Positions 12,465-24,593 of a stretch of 64,000 bases of DNA are shown here, one piece after another. The notes below the pieces were generated by a model. That model did no database searches. It was not told the origin of the DNA and worked only from the letters and a program-made list of their open reading frames with translations. The position numbers were made by a program, and so were the translations under genes. This stretch comes from Okapia johnstoni (lineage: Eukaryota; Chordata; Mammalia; Artiodactyla; Giraffidae), in the NCBI GenBank assembly GCA_024291935.2, contig CM044307.1:93873461-93937460 (forward strand), read 5' to 3'. Positions within the stretch are counted from its first letter, which is position 1; each line of letters opens with the position of its first letter.

Positions 12465-12674
12465 GTGGCGCCAGTGGTAAAGAACCTGCCTGCCAATACA
12501 GGAGACATTAGAGATGTGGGTTTGATCCCTGGGTCGGGAAGATCCCTTGGAGGAGGAAATGGCACCCCCCTCCAGTATTCTTGCCTGGAGAATCCCATGG
12601 ACAGAGGAGCCTGGCGGCGTGTGGTCCACGGGGCCGTGAAGAGTCGGACATGATTAGAGAGACTTAGCACACAC
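12465..12674 (+). mobile_element. Bov-tA SINE with target-site duplication
   Basis: Head, B-box-like 'gggtttgatccctgggtcgg', body and tail are all present. It is flanked by perfect 8-bp repeats aaatttag at 12457-12464 and 12675-12682. The body has a run of six C (gcacccccctcc) and 'gtgtggtccacggggccgtg' with retained CpGs. Confidence 0.93.
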
Positions 12675-12682
12675 AAATTTAG

Positions 12683-13997
12683 ATTTAAAGAGGTGAAATA
12701 ACTTTATCAGAGTAAAAAGTGAGTGGTAGGGCTGCAAGACTAACTTCTTATGGTATGACCCTACATTTTGGGCTCTCAGCCCCCATGCCCCTCCTCGTGC
12801 TTCACCTGTGTGTCTATATGAGAGTTCAGGTAATGATTCTTTCCATCCAATGGGCTTTGTATCTGATGTTACTCAAACATAACAGAAAAAGTGGATAGAA
12901 ATCTATAATCTTATTCTATAGGAAGTCTATAGCTCTAACAGCCTAAATTTTGAATAATACGTTTGGATAAATAAATTTTTCTCACTGTTAACTTTCAATT
13001 TAAGTCACCACAGAACCTATTTGAAAAATAAAATTTGCTTGCATACAAAATTAATGCCATTATTAAAGAACTGTATATGGTGAGTTAATCTACATAATCA
13101 TTAAAAATAATACCCCTAAATACTGACTGTAGAAGACTAGAAAAAAAATATTTTACTCTTTTGGACTTATACTTATTTAATATGTTGAATTCCTCTGGTA
13201 TTTCTTGATGTCTCCTATGGATAGATCCTTCAAGGCTATTCATGTTGGACTGTACGAAGAAAAGGAATACTGATATATCTCATTTCCTTTTACATCTTCA
13301 AAAGTTGATGACTGAGTTGCTGTGGGTCTCTTAGGAGCATAGGGTACATTGGAAGTGTTTTTTTCTTAGTATGATCTCTTTATCCTAAAAGTATTCTCAG
13401 CTCGACACAATTATGCCTGTTGCTAAGTGATCCATGTTTTAGAACCAGATACACCCCAATTATTTAGATGTGACTTTTATTAGAGTTAAGAATTCAAGTA
13501 ATTAGTAAACATTAAAAAATTCCTACTTAATTATTTTTATGGAGAAAAGATAGCATGCTACTAGAGAACATTGGAAGGTCAACTGAAATAAAATTTTTGT
13601 TCTATAATCTAAAAATAACTAAGAGTAGTAAAAAGGAAAGCAAAATTGCTGCTGGGAGCCCTTATTTATCAACTGTGGAACTAAAAATGTAAAACCTGGT
13701 TCTCTTTTTTTGTCATGCCTTGGAAATCCAATCTATTTTCTTTTTATTGCCATTCCTCTTTATTACTGAGAAGACATGGAATGACATTTCTGAACTCTTT
13801 AACAGCTAGGAGTAGAAGTTTAGCTTTAGAATCTTGGGTGTGGGATGGTCATATGAAATCCAGATGATCATTTTGGATCAGAAACTGAAGCAGTTTCCTT
13901 TGAGATATGAGAGAGTAACTTGAGTAGCTGAATGGAAGCAGAGCCTCAAGTATGCATATTTGAAGCATCATTATTTGCTTATCAAGTTATGTGTATT
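12683..13997. other. Intronic sequence, no recognised element
   Basis: AT-rich low-copy intron. No exon or clear repeat seen. Confidence 0.45.
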
Positions 13998-14010
13998 TTG
14001 CAAGGCACTA

Positions 14011-14213
14011 ATTAGTCACTCAGTTGTGTCCAACTCTTTGCAACTCTGTGGGCTATAGGCTGCCAGACTCCTTTATCCATGGAATTCTCCGGGCAAGAAT
14101 ACTGGAGTGGGTTGCCGTTCCATTCTCTAGGGGATCTTCCTGACCCCTGGATCAAACCTGGCTCTCCTGCATTGCAAGCAGATTCTTTATCACCTGAGCA
14201 ACCAGGAACGCCC
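14011..14213 (-). mobile_element. Bov-tA SINE with target-site duplication
   Basis: Read on the - strand it is a complete head, body and tail. It is flanked by 13-bp repeats, ttgcaaggcacta at 13998-14010 and ttgcaaagcacta at 14214-14226, with one mismatch. Confidence 0.93.
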
Positions 14214-14226
14214 TTGCAAAGCACTA

Positions 14227-14919
14227 TCCTAAGTAATTAAGAAGATTAAGAAAAGTTTAAGATCCTTCCAGTAGAGTGATTGAAGGGCAACTTTCAAGTG
14301 GAATCCATACCGGTTAAATGCTAAGTTTACCCATCCCCAAAATAGCTTAGCATTTTTCTAGTTAGTTGGCAACATTTAGAAATTGGGAAATGACACATAA
14401 CATTATTTATATCTGGCTTCTCTTGAAAAATTGGAAAACCTTGTGACACCAGGCTCACATTCTCACTTGGCAATATTTGTTCATTCATTTATTCCTTCAG
14501 CAAACTATCACAGAGTTTAGTGCCATAAAACAAGCATTTGATTGCTTTCAGAGTTTCAGTGGGTCAGAAATTGAAAAGACCCAACAGAAACACTTTGTCT
14601 TTGCTCAGTGGTGTCAAGGGACTCAGCTGGGGAGACTTGATGGTTGACTTGACAGCTTGAAGCCAGGATCATCTGGACCATCTTCACTAATTTGTCTGAT
14701 GATTGTTTTGTCAGTCTTCTGGGATATCAAATAGGACTTCTGGCCACAGCATTTATGTGCGGCCTTTCCATATGGTCTGGGCTTGCTCAAAGCATAGTGA
14801 CCTCAGGCTTGTTGGATTTCTTATGTGGTTGTTCAGAGTTCTAAAGATGAGTGTCTTAAAAGAACTATGTGACAGCTGTATGGCCATTGGTGACTTATCC
14901 TCTGAAGTCACAGCATATT
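14227..14919. other. Intron with a diverged unnamed old repeat
   Basis: About 14500-14910 ('gtttcagtgggtcagaaatt', 'gggactcagctgggg', 'ctcaggcttgttggatttct', 'gagtgtcttaaaagaac') has the phrasing of an ancient mammalian interspersed repeat. I cannot name it with confidence. A related copy lies at 15845-16215. Confidence 0.35.
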
Positions 14920-15120
14920 GGGCTTCCCTAGTGGTTCAGTTGGTAAAGAATCTGTCTGCAATGCAGGAGACCCAGGTTTGATCCTTGGTTGGGGAAGATC
15001 CCTTGGAGAAGGAAATGGCAACTGCCTCCAGTATTCTTGCCTAGAAAATCTCATAGACAGAGGAGCCTGGAGGGCTACAGTCCATAAGGTTGCAAAGAGT
15101 TGGACACAGCTGAGCATCTG
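14920..15120 (+). mobile_element. Bov-tA SINE
   Basis: Full head (gggcttccctagtggttcag), body and tail ('ggacacagctgagcatctga'). Its 3' end runs directly into the TG/TA microsatellite. Confidence 0.92.

Positions 15121-15190
<70 letters not shown>
15121..15190. repeat. (TG)n(TA)n microsatellite at a SINE tail
   Basis: About six TG units followed by about 28 TA units, uninterrupted. It begins exactly at the 3' end of the Bov-tA SINE, a common birthplace of microsatellites. Likely length-polymorphic. Confidence 0.97.
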
Positions 15191-15193
<3 letters not shown>

Positions 15194-15844
15194 ATCACTT
15201 CTATCGAATTTTTATGATTGCAAGTGAGTGACTAAGGATAGCCTGAGTGACTGAGCATGTAATTCATGGGTCATCACAGTAAGAGTGTGAAGTTTTAGTA
15301 GTTTCTGAAGTCACATCCTTGGCTTCATCATGTGTTCCTGATGGTGACCTGCATTTTTTTTTTTTCCCAAGGCCATTTCTTATTTTAAGAATATTTTGCC
15401 AGAAAGTATTTTAATTTCAAGCTCATCAAATCCTGGCTCTCTTCTGTTTCTTCTAAGTTTTGCTTGGAAACTGGATAGATTGTTCTGAAGATCATGTCTC
15501 CTGGTTTGTATTTTTCATACACAGTGAGAAGAAGCCGGTGGCACTTTCAGTGTTCTGTCTGGAAGTCTTCTTAGCTAGAAACTGTATTTTAATAATTATT
15601 TCTTATTTTCCATGGAAAATACAAAGGTCCTCTTTCGAAATTTCAGCTTCCAATACATTTACCTTAATATCTTTCAAGCTGCCACCACCAGCTTCCTCAA
15701 GAGCTATAAATCTTTGGCTAGAGGATCCCCTCAAGGGTCTTCCAGCTTTTGCCAGCAGTTCAGTCCCAAAGCCAATGTCACATGTTTTAAGGCTTTTGTT
15801 ATGGCAGTGCCCCACTTCCAGGTACTAAAATAGTTTCCAGTTGG
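15191..15844. other. Intronic sequence, possibly old repeat
   Basis: A T-run sits at 15354-15365. The 15500-15840 part ('ttatggcagtgccccacttc', 'caggtactaaaatagtttcc') resembles an ancient interspersed repeat that I cannot name. The frame at 15460-15828 (+) is not supported by any domain. Confidence 0.35.
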
Positions 15845-16215
15845 TATTGCTGAATGATAAGTCACTCTAAAACTTAGCAATAACAGAGAATAACCAGTGT
15901 TTGTGCCTGTTGAATTCTGTGGGTCAGGAGTACAGACAGCATGGAGCAGGGTATGATTCATCTCTGTTCTTTAATGTCTCAGCCAGGAAAGCTTGATTAC
16001 TGGGAGTGACTTGACAACTGAGGGCCAGAGTCATTGGACGGCAATCTTTACTAACTTTTTTTGCTTGTTGTTGGTTGTTGTCTGGGATCTCAGTTGGGGG
16101 CCCTTATCTGGATCACCTGTGAATGGTCTCCCTTTGAGGCCTGAGCTTCCTTGCAGCCTGGTGTCAGACTTGTTACTGGTGACTCAAGCCTCCAAAGGTG
16201 AGTGTACCAAGAGAT
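15845..16215. repeat. Diverged old repeat, related to the 14500-14910 copy
   Basis: It carries 'attctgtgggtcaggagta', 'gacttgacaactgagggcca' and later 'caagcctccaaaggtgagtg', matching in order the phrases at 14500-14910. Family not identified. Confidence 0.35.
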
Positions 16216-18099
16216 TTACATTGCCTGCTCTTTCCATTATAAATGATTACATAGATTGAGTTAATCACCATCTTTTTTTCTCTCTTCCTTGTAGCCAGGC
16301 AGAGGCTATGTTATCTTTCCTGACCTAGTCTATGAGGTTAAACAGTATCACTGTTGCTGCATTCTGTTACTTACAAACTTAGATTCTAGCAGAGGGGACA
16401 TAGTCTCCATCTTTCAATGGGAACAGTGTCAAAGAATTTGAAGGCTCACTTGGAAACCACCACAGTTGTTATAACTGTTATAGAGATCATAAAGTCACAA
16501 GAACAGTGCCTGACATGTGGTACTCCCTCTGATGATGACAAATTGATGATATATTCTGAAGTCACAGAAAAAAAAGGGATATGTAAGTTTGAGAGGTAGA
16601 TGGAATCTAGATTGTAAAAAGGCTTATGCCTATTTTAAAATTATCATTCAGTTAACAGTAAGATCCACTGGAAATTTAAGACCTGGAAGCATGATATGTG
16701 TAGTTTTTAAAATTTCCTTGAGAGAAGCGTGCAAAATATGTGCACGTGAGGAGACTGGGAATAGGGGTCCATTTAGCGAAGAAAGTCTGGACTGGAGTAG
16801 TTATAATTTAAATGGATAAGATAGTGTAGTTATGAGAGGCATTTTAAAGAAAGAATTGGTGGGACTTGGTGAGGGATAAAATATAGGAAGAGTAAGCACT
16901 GCGGAAGCAGAATACTGAGAGTCAAGAATGACTTTGAAATGTAGAGTAATGACAGTTCTGCAGTTTCTGTCCTCCAGATTCACTATGGATTCGGAACTGG
17001 TTCTCACAACCAATGAGAGTTTTAATTTTTTTGGCCAGTCTGTTGGATGCACAACCCACACTGTCCGAGTGACCTGCTCCTCCTTTTATTAGTCAGCTTT
17101 TTTTTTTTTTTTTTATTAACAAGTGGCAGAAACTCAATTTGAGTTTAAGCGAAAAGGGAAATGTGTAAGAAAAAATGAAGTATGTCAAAGAATTCCAGGT
17201 GAGGGGTGGACCTGAAACTTTGAGCACAGTGAGATATTTGGAAATGCTGCTTCAGATCCTTGTCGGTGCTCCTTCTGCTTTGATTTACTCTCTCACTGAG
17301 GACAGGCTTCCTCTGTTCTTTGATGCATGTAGTAGAATATTGCTGCCAGAAGTTCCCAAGTTTTGTATATTACCAAGCAGGCCCTAAGAGGGAATCTGCC
17401 CTTTACAAATTTCCAAACTCATAGGAAGCATATTGGTTGTCCTTGTTTGAGTTATGAGATCGTCTCTGGACACTGTGTCTAGAGGATGCACATCACAGGA
17501 AAAGGACATCTTCTGTTTCACCTTGTGGATGGGAGTGTGAGTTGCAAAAAAGAGGAATTACTAAAGAAGAGATGCTGAGTGAAAAGCAACTGCAAGTGCC
17601 CCAAATATATTTTTCATTTTTTTTTTCATGTGTGGACTGATTAAAATAGGAAGGATACACAAAATTTACAGTGATGGTGTATGTGTACACATACCTGTAC
17701 CTGGGAAAGTGTGCATACTCATACACGTGATGCACATTTCTGATGCTAGAGTTCTAGTGAGAGTTCTAGTATACACACTTAAAACATGTAATTATTCTAT
17801 GTTGTTTCCTACTGGAAATAAAATTTAGGTCTCATTTTAACCGAAGTGGAGGAGTGTAGGTTAATGTACTCTAAGCACTTAAAAAATTCATATTAAAAAA
17901 TCCATGTTAAGAGTTCTTTTGTTTAGACTGCATTACAAATATAGGAATGGTCCACAGAGAAAGAAAAAGTAATGACAAAAGGGTTGGATTACAATCTATT
18001 CAGGAATATAAGTGGAGGCTTCTTGATTATCCGAAGTAGAAATAATCCTCTTCATCTTAGATCCTCTTAGGAGACTTTGTACACTCATCTCTCACAGTT
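16216..18099. other. Intronic sequence with weak repeat relics
   Basis: A T-run lies at about 17098-17114. About 16850-17000 weakly resembles - strand L2 ('gagagtcaagaatgacttt'). About 17115-17480 weakly resembles the stretch at 24950-25290. No exon seen. Confidence 0.35.
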
Positions 18100-18215
18100 G
18101 TTAGCCTCTTGTTTATAGTCCTTTCTCACTGGCCTCTTGCTCCTCTAGACTGTGAACTCTTTGAAGTCAGGCACTGTATCTTGCTCATCTTTGTAAGATC
18201 AGCCATTCCTATTGT
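18100..18215 (+). mobile_element. L2 LINE 3' fragment
   Basis: 'cctctagactgtgaactctt', 'tgaagtcaggcactgtatct' is the L2 3'-tail phrase. Diverged. Confidence 0.55.
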
Positions 18216-18322
18216 ATATAGAAAATGGGAGATAGTGAAAATCCATTGCACGTCTAAGTAAGTGAATGCCTTCAGAGAAGTCATGATGTCAGGAGTTTCC
18301 AAAACCTTTTGGTTAGGTTAAT

Positions 18323-18471
18323 GGTGCTGGTAGTTAGTCGCTAAGTCATGTCCAACTCTTTCGACTCCGTGGACAGTAGCCTGCCAGGCTCCTCTGTCCA
18401 TGGGATTCTCCAGGCAAGAATACTGGAGTGGGTTGCCATTTCCTTCTCCAGGGAATCTTCCAACCCAGGAA
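18323..18471 (-). mobile_element. Bov-tA/Bov-A SINE, truncated
   Basis: Reverse-orientation Bov tail and body only ('gtcgctaagtcatgtccaac' to 'cagggaatcttccaacccag'). The tRNA-like head is missing. Confidence 0.88.
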
Positions 18472-19208
18472 TAAAATAAAAATTCAGCATAAAAATTCGT
18501 GAGAAGTAATTTTGACCAATATTGATTGTAAGTGGCGAATGTTGCAAAACACATATCCTCACTTTTTAAGTACTTTGTTGGAAGATGTTGTTCAGAAGAG
18601 TTGAATACTGAGAGTTTTACTGAAAATAGGGAACTGGATTCAGTTCAGTCTCTAGGCTCCAGAGGGTCAGGTACGGAGGAGGAGAAATGACCAGGGATTG
18701 TCTCTGCCATCTAACAGGAATGGAAAGACTGTGAATGCTCATTGGCTGGTGATAGCTGGGCTTGTGGGCCTCGGCTGGCTGCCATGTGGGTGTCTGTCTT
18801 GGAATCTTGGGGCCCCACTTCACCTCTGCTACATGAGAGACATGCCTGAGCCGGGCTTGGGTCATCCAGTCAGGTCTGTACTCTTGTCAGCAGGCTATGT
18901 GGCCAGGTCAGTAGTTTACTGGAGTCAAGGAGTTTGAGAAATTAAAAAGGAAAAAAATACACTTGACGTACCTTCTTAAATTTTAGTAGTATGGTAGGAA
19001 TAGAACCAAGGGCCTTTGTTAAGGAGTGAGTATAGACTGAAGGAATGGAGGCAATGATTGTAGCCTGTGTCCTTAGAGTGCTAGTTAAGGGAAAGGAAAA
19101 GAAAAAGCGTGTGTGCAGAGCCTGGTGCAATTGAGTTTTAGGTATAGCAGTGCTAAATCTGTACAAGAGAAAAGCAAAGCTTCTCTTTTTTGAAAATCGT
19201 TTTGTTTG
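18472..19208. other. Intronic sequence, no recognised element
   Basis: No exon or clear repeat. Moderately GC-rich around 18650-18900 without clustered CpG. Confidence 0.4.
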
Positions 19209-19470
19209 TTTGTCTCGTTTTGGCTGTGCTGGGCGTGCTTGCTCCCCACGCTTTCTCTGGTTGCGGTGCTCGGCGGCTCCGCGCAGCGCGGGCTCTAGGC
19301 TGCGCAGCCTCAGGAGCGGCCGCTTCTGGGCTCTGCCGCATGGGCTCAGTGGCTGAGCTGCGTCGGCTCATCTGCTCAATGTCTTGTTGCATCTGTCTGG
19401 ATTAATGATTGAACCTGTGTCTCCTGGATTTGGAGGCAGATTCTTTACCACTGAGCCACCAGGGAAGCCC
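19209..19470 (-). mobile_element. CHR-type tRNA-derived SINE (cetartiodactyl)
   Basis: Reverse-orientation copy. The + strand starts 'gttttggctgtgctgggcgt', is GC- and CpG-rich in the middle ('ggctccgcgcagcgcgggct'), and ends 'ttaccactgagccaccaggg', which is the tRNA-like head read backwards. This family predates the ruminant Bov SINEs and explains the local GC peak. Confidence 0.8.
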
Positions 19471-19750
19471 CTAAAAACTTTTCTGATAGTGATTAAAGAG
19501 CTACCAGGCGTGCAGTAGCTTGCTTTTGTAGGGGGGATTTCCAATACTGCTTTGTACTGTTCTGCAAGTTTTCAGAACCCAGGAATAGAAATAGAGAAAG
19601 CAGATGTGGGAGGTTCCACCTGGGAGACTGCACAAGACTCACGCGGCCAGCCATCAAGAGGATTCGACATTTACAGTGACGGGGGAAAACATTGTTGGAA
19701 GTATGGGCCGCGGTTTCCAGGTAGAGAAGCAAGGGAACCTGATAGCTTAT
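19471..19750. other. Intronic sequence, no recognised element
   Basis: No recognised element between the CHR SINE and the LTR. Confidence 0.4.
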
Positions 19751-20314
19751 TGTGAACGGTGTCGGATTTGTGATCTCCGAAAAAGATCTAACTTTGGGAT
19801 CAGGGACCAGGCTTGATCACTCAAGAGCTTTTGTGCAGCAGAGTTTTATTAAAGTGTAAAAAGGGACCAAGAAAGCTTCTGACACAGATATCAGAAAGGG
19901 GACAGAGATCAACCCCCTCACTAGTGTTGGCAAGGGAGTTATATAGTTTTTAATTAGTTATTACAATAAATCAAAAGAATGTCTCAAGGTTGTAAAGATC
20001 TTACTAAGCCCACTCCCATAATTTACATTTTAAGATAACAGGATTAGCCAGAAGGTTTTCAGAAAGGAGAAACTGTCCTCAAGCAGGATACATTGTTGTT
20101 ATATAATCCTTAGTACGGAGTTTAAACTGAGTTGTGTAATCATCAGTTCCAGGCTTAAAGAAAAAAAAAACATTTGATGTGACTAAGACTAAGGAATATA
20201 GAGGGAAAAAAAGTTTGTACTTTCCTCCATCTTGAGAATCCCAGACTCCTCTCTCCTCCTTGGGGACCCCGGACTTCTTATCAATCTGCCTAAGAATTGA
20301 CTGTCTCAAACCCA
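19751..20314 (-). mobile_element. Probable solo LTR of a ruminant endogenous retrovirus
   Basis: On the - strand it starts near 20314 with TG, carries a poly(A) signal AATAAA inside 'actttaataaaactctgctg' (about 19846-19853), and ends in CA at 19751. The R/U5-like 3' part (19751-19850) and overall length of about 560 bp fit a ruminant ERV long terminal repeat. No gag, pol or env sequence and no second LTR is nearby, so this looks like a recombination-derived solo LTR. I found no convincing target-site duplication, so the 5' boundary is uncertain. Confidence 0.6.
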
Positions 20315-20739
20315 GATGGGAGGAATGCATGGAAAATGGATCTGGACGGATGAAGAATAGCAGTCACCGTGAGAATAAGAGTCAGAGAGGAGTGATGAAG
20401 TGGGTGAGGGGGGAAGCTGTCTTAGGAAGGAGGTTTCAGGTTTCAGGGTGAGTTGGAGGAATTTTCACTGCAGTTTAGTGGAGTTGGAGTAATGTTATTG
20501 CAAAATTGGATGGAAGGTGATTGAAGACAGAATTGTGGAGAGAGCTGAGATAAAATAGCAGTGAGATCATGTTAGAACAAACAAAACCACTGAGAGGGAA
20601 TCCTTGAGTAGGGCAGCCTTAAGCCAGGCTTTAGACTTTTGAAGTGTGAGTGTCACAGTTGGAGACTTAGATGGGGAAGAAAATTAGTGAGCTGCATTAA
20701 CTCCAAAAGAGAAGAGTTTTTCCATAAAAGTGGAGAAAG
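20315..20739. other. Intronic sequence, purine-rich
   Basis: Purine-rich with no exon. Possibly includes L2 relics in the - orientation but too diverged to call. Confidence 0.35.
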
Positions 20740-20925
20740 TGATAGTGAAAGTCACTCAGTCGTGTCCGACTCTTTGTGATCCCATGGACTATACAGTTCA
20801 TGGAATTTTCCAGGCCAGAATACTGGAGTGGGTAGCCTTTCCCTTCTCCAGGGAATCTTCCCAACCCAGGGATCAAACCCAGGTCGCCCGCATTGCAGGC
20901 GGATTCTTTACTACCTGAGCCACAA
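20740..20925 (-). mobile_element. Bov-tA SINE
   Basis: Reverse orientation: tail (gtcactcagtcgtgtccgac), body, B-box region (gggatcaaacccaggtcgcc) and head ending 'actacctgagccaca', slightly truncated. Confidence 0.9.
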
Positions 20926-21027
20926 ATTGGGGTATAAAAGCAGCAGTGAAAAGTCAGGAAAGTGCTGATCCCTTTCTGGCTCTGCAGGTGGTTGAGAGAG
21001 GATCAAAATATAGATGAGAATGTGAGT

Positions 21028-22398
21028 AAACCTTTGACCTTTTCATGTCATGTAGCCACAAGGACTGGAAAAGGTCAGTTTTCATCCCAGTCCCAAAGAA
21101 AGACAATGCAAAATAATATTCAAACTACTGCACAATTGCACTCATCTCATATGCTAGCAAAGTAATGTTCAAAATTCTCCAAGCCAGGCTTCAACGGTAC
21201 ATGAACCGTGAACTTCCAGGTGTTCAAGCTGGATTTAAAAAGTCAGAGGAACCAGAGATCAAATTGCCAACATCCGTTGGATTATTGAAAAAGCAAAAGA
21301 AAAACATCTACTTCTGCTTTATTGACTATGCCTAAGCCTTTGATTGTGTGTATCACAACAAACTGTGGAAAATTCTTTAAGTGATGGGAATACCAGACCA
21401 CCTTACCTGCCTCCTGAGAAATCTGTATGCAGGTCAAGAAGCAACAGTTAGAGCCGGACATGGAACAACAGACTGGTTCCAAATAGGGAAAGGAGTACAT
21501 CAAGGCTGTATATTGTCAGCTTGCTTATTTAACTTCTATGCAGAATACATCATGAGAAATGCCAGACTGGATGAAGCACAAGCTGGAATCAAGATTGCTG
21601 GGAGAAATATCAATAACCTCAGATATGCAGATGACACCACCCTTATGCCAGAAAGTGAAGAAGAACTGGAGTCTCTTAATGAAAGTGAAAGAAGAGAGTG
21701 AAAAAGCTGGCTTAAACTCAAAATTTAGAAAACTAAGATCATGGCATCCAGTCCCGTCACTTCATGTCAAATAGATGGGGAAACAATGGAAACAGTGAGA
21801 GACTTTATTTTGTTGGGCTCCAAAATCACTGCAGATGGTGACTACAGTCATGAAATTAAAAGATGCTTGCTTCTTGGAAAAAAAGCTATGGCCAACCTAG
21901 ACAGCACATTAAAAAGCAGAGACATTACTTTGCCAACAAAGATCCGTCTAGTCAAAGCTATAGCTTTTCCAGGAGTCATGTATTGATGTGAGAGTTGGAG
22001 TATAAAGAAAGCTGAGCACCGAAGAATTGATGCTTTTGAACTGTGGTGTTGGAGAAGACTCTTGAGAGTCCCTTTGACTGAAAGGAGATCCAGCAAGTCC
22101 ATCCTAAAGGAAATCAGTCCTGACTCTTCATTGGAAGGACTGATGCTGAAGCTGAAACTCCGATACTTTGACTACCTAATGTGAAGAACTGACTCCTGGA
22201 AAAGACCCTGATGCTGGGCAAGATTGAAGGTGGGAGGAGAAGGGGATGACACAGGATGAGGTAGTTGGATGCCATCACCGAGTCGATGGACATGAGTTTG
22301 AGCAATCTCTGGAAGTTGGTGATGGACAAGGAAAGCTGGCCTGCTGCAGTCCGTGGGGTCGCAAAGAGTCGGACAGGAGTGAGCGACTGAACTGAACT
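21028..22398 (+). mobile_element. BovB (RTE) LINE, 5'-truncated, decayed
   Basis: Clear BovB sequence runs from about 21052 and covers most of the reverse transcriptase, the C-terminal region and the 3' end (to 'actgaactga'). The catalytic YADD box is intact at 21624-21635, but in-frame stops (for example in 'tatgcctaagcc' near 21330) and frameshifts make it dead. Possible 8-bp target-site duplication gaatgtga at 21018-21025 and 22399-22406. The 21026-21051 stretch is not clearly BovB, so that duplication is tentative. Confidence 0.9.
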
Positions 22399-22406
22399 GA
22401 ATGTGA

Positions 22407-23024
22407 ACAGAAGTAGCAGGAGTCAGGTTTGTGTAAAGGGTAAGAGCTATTGATACGAAGGGTGGAACGCTGGGCTGGAGGGACATGTCCACAACAGAAG
22501 AGAGAGGGGACTAAGTAGGCAGAATTTAGTTAGTGGAGGAGATTATATGACTGTCCGGCTCCAAGGTTTCCATTGGGATGTTGGCGTAACTGAGTGTGCC
22601 TCAGAAAATCTCCATCCCCTGCGGGCTAGCCTGGGCTGATGGTGGATTAAGTGATGAATGATTATGAGTTTTGTTGTATAATCCACAATTTTATCAACTG
22701 CCCTGAGGCTTAAGAGTCCATGTATTGAAGAGACTAATATAAGCTAAGGAAAAGGGTTTAAGTGAAAACAAACCTATGAAACAGAATAGTTTAGTCATGT
22801 AGAATATTCGTGGTTGTAGTATGTTAATCATGATGATGTGTGTGATGGATGACGTGGTGTGTAGCCAGGTCCATTCTCTCTTGGTTGAGAGGAAAGAGAT
22901 GACTCTGGCTGTGATCCTCCTTCCCTCAGTCTTCTTGCTGAAATTTTGGGTGATTGCAATGGGGCCCATCAGTCCAATTACCTCTTAGATATGCTCCTGG
23001 CACGTCTAGAGTAACATGCGTGCC
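22407..23024. other. Intronic sequence, no recognised element
   Basis: No exon or clear repeat seen. Confidence 0.4.
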
Positions 23025-23116
23025 ATGTGTATGTGCTAAGTTGCTTCAGTCATGTCTGACTCTCTGCAACCCCATGAACTGTAGCCCTCCAGGCTCCTTG
23101 GTCCATGGGATTTTAC
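23025..23116 (-). mobile_element. Bov SINE fragment
   Basis: Only the 3' tail part in reverse orientation ('cttcagtcatgtctgactct' to 'ggtccatgggatttta'). Confidence 0.85.
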
Positions 23117-23184
23117 TTTAAAAAACTGTTTGGTCCAAGCCTTTATAACCTAAGGGAGGTAGAATATTTTATAGTATTGAAGAA

Positions 23185-23350
23185 GAAAGTGGTGAGAGAT
23201 GATGTTGGAGATTTATTCAGGGGCCAGATCATGAAGGGATTTGTATGTCATGTTAAGGAATTTTGATTTTATCCTTTAAGAAAGGGGGACCATTAAAGGA
23301 TCTGAGCTTGGGAGGGCTTCAGATCATATCAAGAGCTTTGTGTGGAAGCA
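23185..23350 (-). mobile_element. L2 LINE fragment
   Basis: 'ggccagatcatgaagggatt', 'ttgattttatcctttaagaa' is the reverse-orientation L2 phrase. Diverged. Confidence 0.6.
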
Positions 23351-24327
23351 TGGAGATAATACAAAATGTCTTATCATCTTTGCCAAAAGACTCTCAGTTC
23401 CTTTTTTCCGTTATCTGGTTAGGGATCTGCTTTCCTCTTTGGTTAAGGCTGCCATGCCGGTCTTGCCAACTTTCCTAAAGATCAGGGAACAGGCAGTAAG
23501 CACATGAATGGCAAGCAAGTGGAGAGTCCTAGATCGTGGGTGACGTGAAAAACATAAGCAAACTTTTGTGTCTGGTCTCGGACACAAAATGTGCTTCAGT
23601 CCAGAGGAAAAAACTCTGGGTAAACGCAAAACAAAAGATGAAAGAAAATTATATTCTAAAGGTTGATGTTACTGAATTTCAAATGATTCTTATAAGATTT
23701 GATGTCAAATTTCAGAGACTAGGGTTTTGGGTTAAGACATTAATCTGGAGATGGAACTTGCATGAAACAAAGAGGAAAATTCTGTGCTGAAGATTCAGAT
23801 AATATTCCTGGAAGGTCCTTGTATTTAGCTGGATACATAAAGCTGAATATTCAGAGTGAAAAAGATATCCAGAGTACTAATAATACTCTCTGTCTTTAGC
23901 TACTGCCACCTACTAATGTTTCTTGACATCTTTTACAGACCAGATGGCAGGAAGGAAACTTACTGGGTCTATAAGATGCTGCTGTTTTCTGCTTATGTTT
24001 AATTTGGGGAGGAACTGGTGAACACCTAAAACCAACCACCAAGCAAATGTACTGTTCTCGTGGCACTGAAAATTACTTATTTCTTATCATGTTTCTTAAA
24101 ACCATAGAAAACCATTGCTTTATCCATTCACAAAGCGATATTAGGCAACTGTGTCCAATAATAAACTGAGAAAATTGGAAAATTCTAGTGTAATTAAGAT
24201 GACTAAAGAGAGAACAGACTGAGAAGAATTTATGAGTTCATAAAGATGTGGGACTTTGAGTGATGAGGAGAGGAAAAATTCTCAACTTTTTGTGATTAGC
24301 CAATCAGCAAGCTAATAATAGATACCC
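23351..24327. other. Intronic sequence, no recognised element
   Basis: No exon or clear repeat seen. Confidence 0.4.
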
Positions 24328-24593
24328 AGTATGGCACCCCACTCCAGTACTCTTGCCTGGAAAATCCCATGGATGGAGGAGCCTGGTAGGCTGCAGTCCA
24401 TGGGGTCGCGAAGAGTCGGACATGACTGAGCGACTTCACTTTCACTTTTCACTTTCGTGCATTGGAGAAGGAGATGGCAACCCACTCCAGTATTCTTGCC
24501 TGGAGAATCCCAGGGACGGGGGAGCCTGGTGGGCTGCTGTCTTTGGGGTCGCACAGAGTTGGACACGACTAAAGCGACTTAGCAGCAGCAGCA
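24328..24593 (+). mobile_element. Bov-A2 SINE (dimer)
   Basis: Two Bov-A monomers in tandem without a tRNA head, joined by a 'cactttcacttttcactttc' linker. The tail is 'cgacttagcagcagcagcag', a short (AGC)n run. This is the Bov-A2 structure, and both monomers are well preserved. Confidence 0.93.

Noticed and set aside
15122..15190. TA repeat as a CRISPR-like or replication-origin array
   Set aside because: It is a simple dinucleotide microsatellite with no spacer structure, in a mammalian intron.
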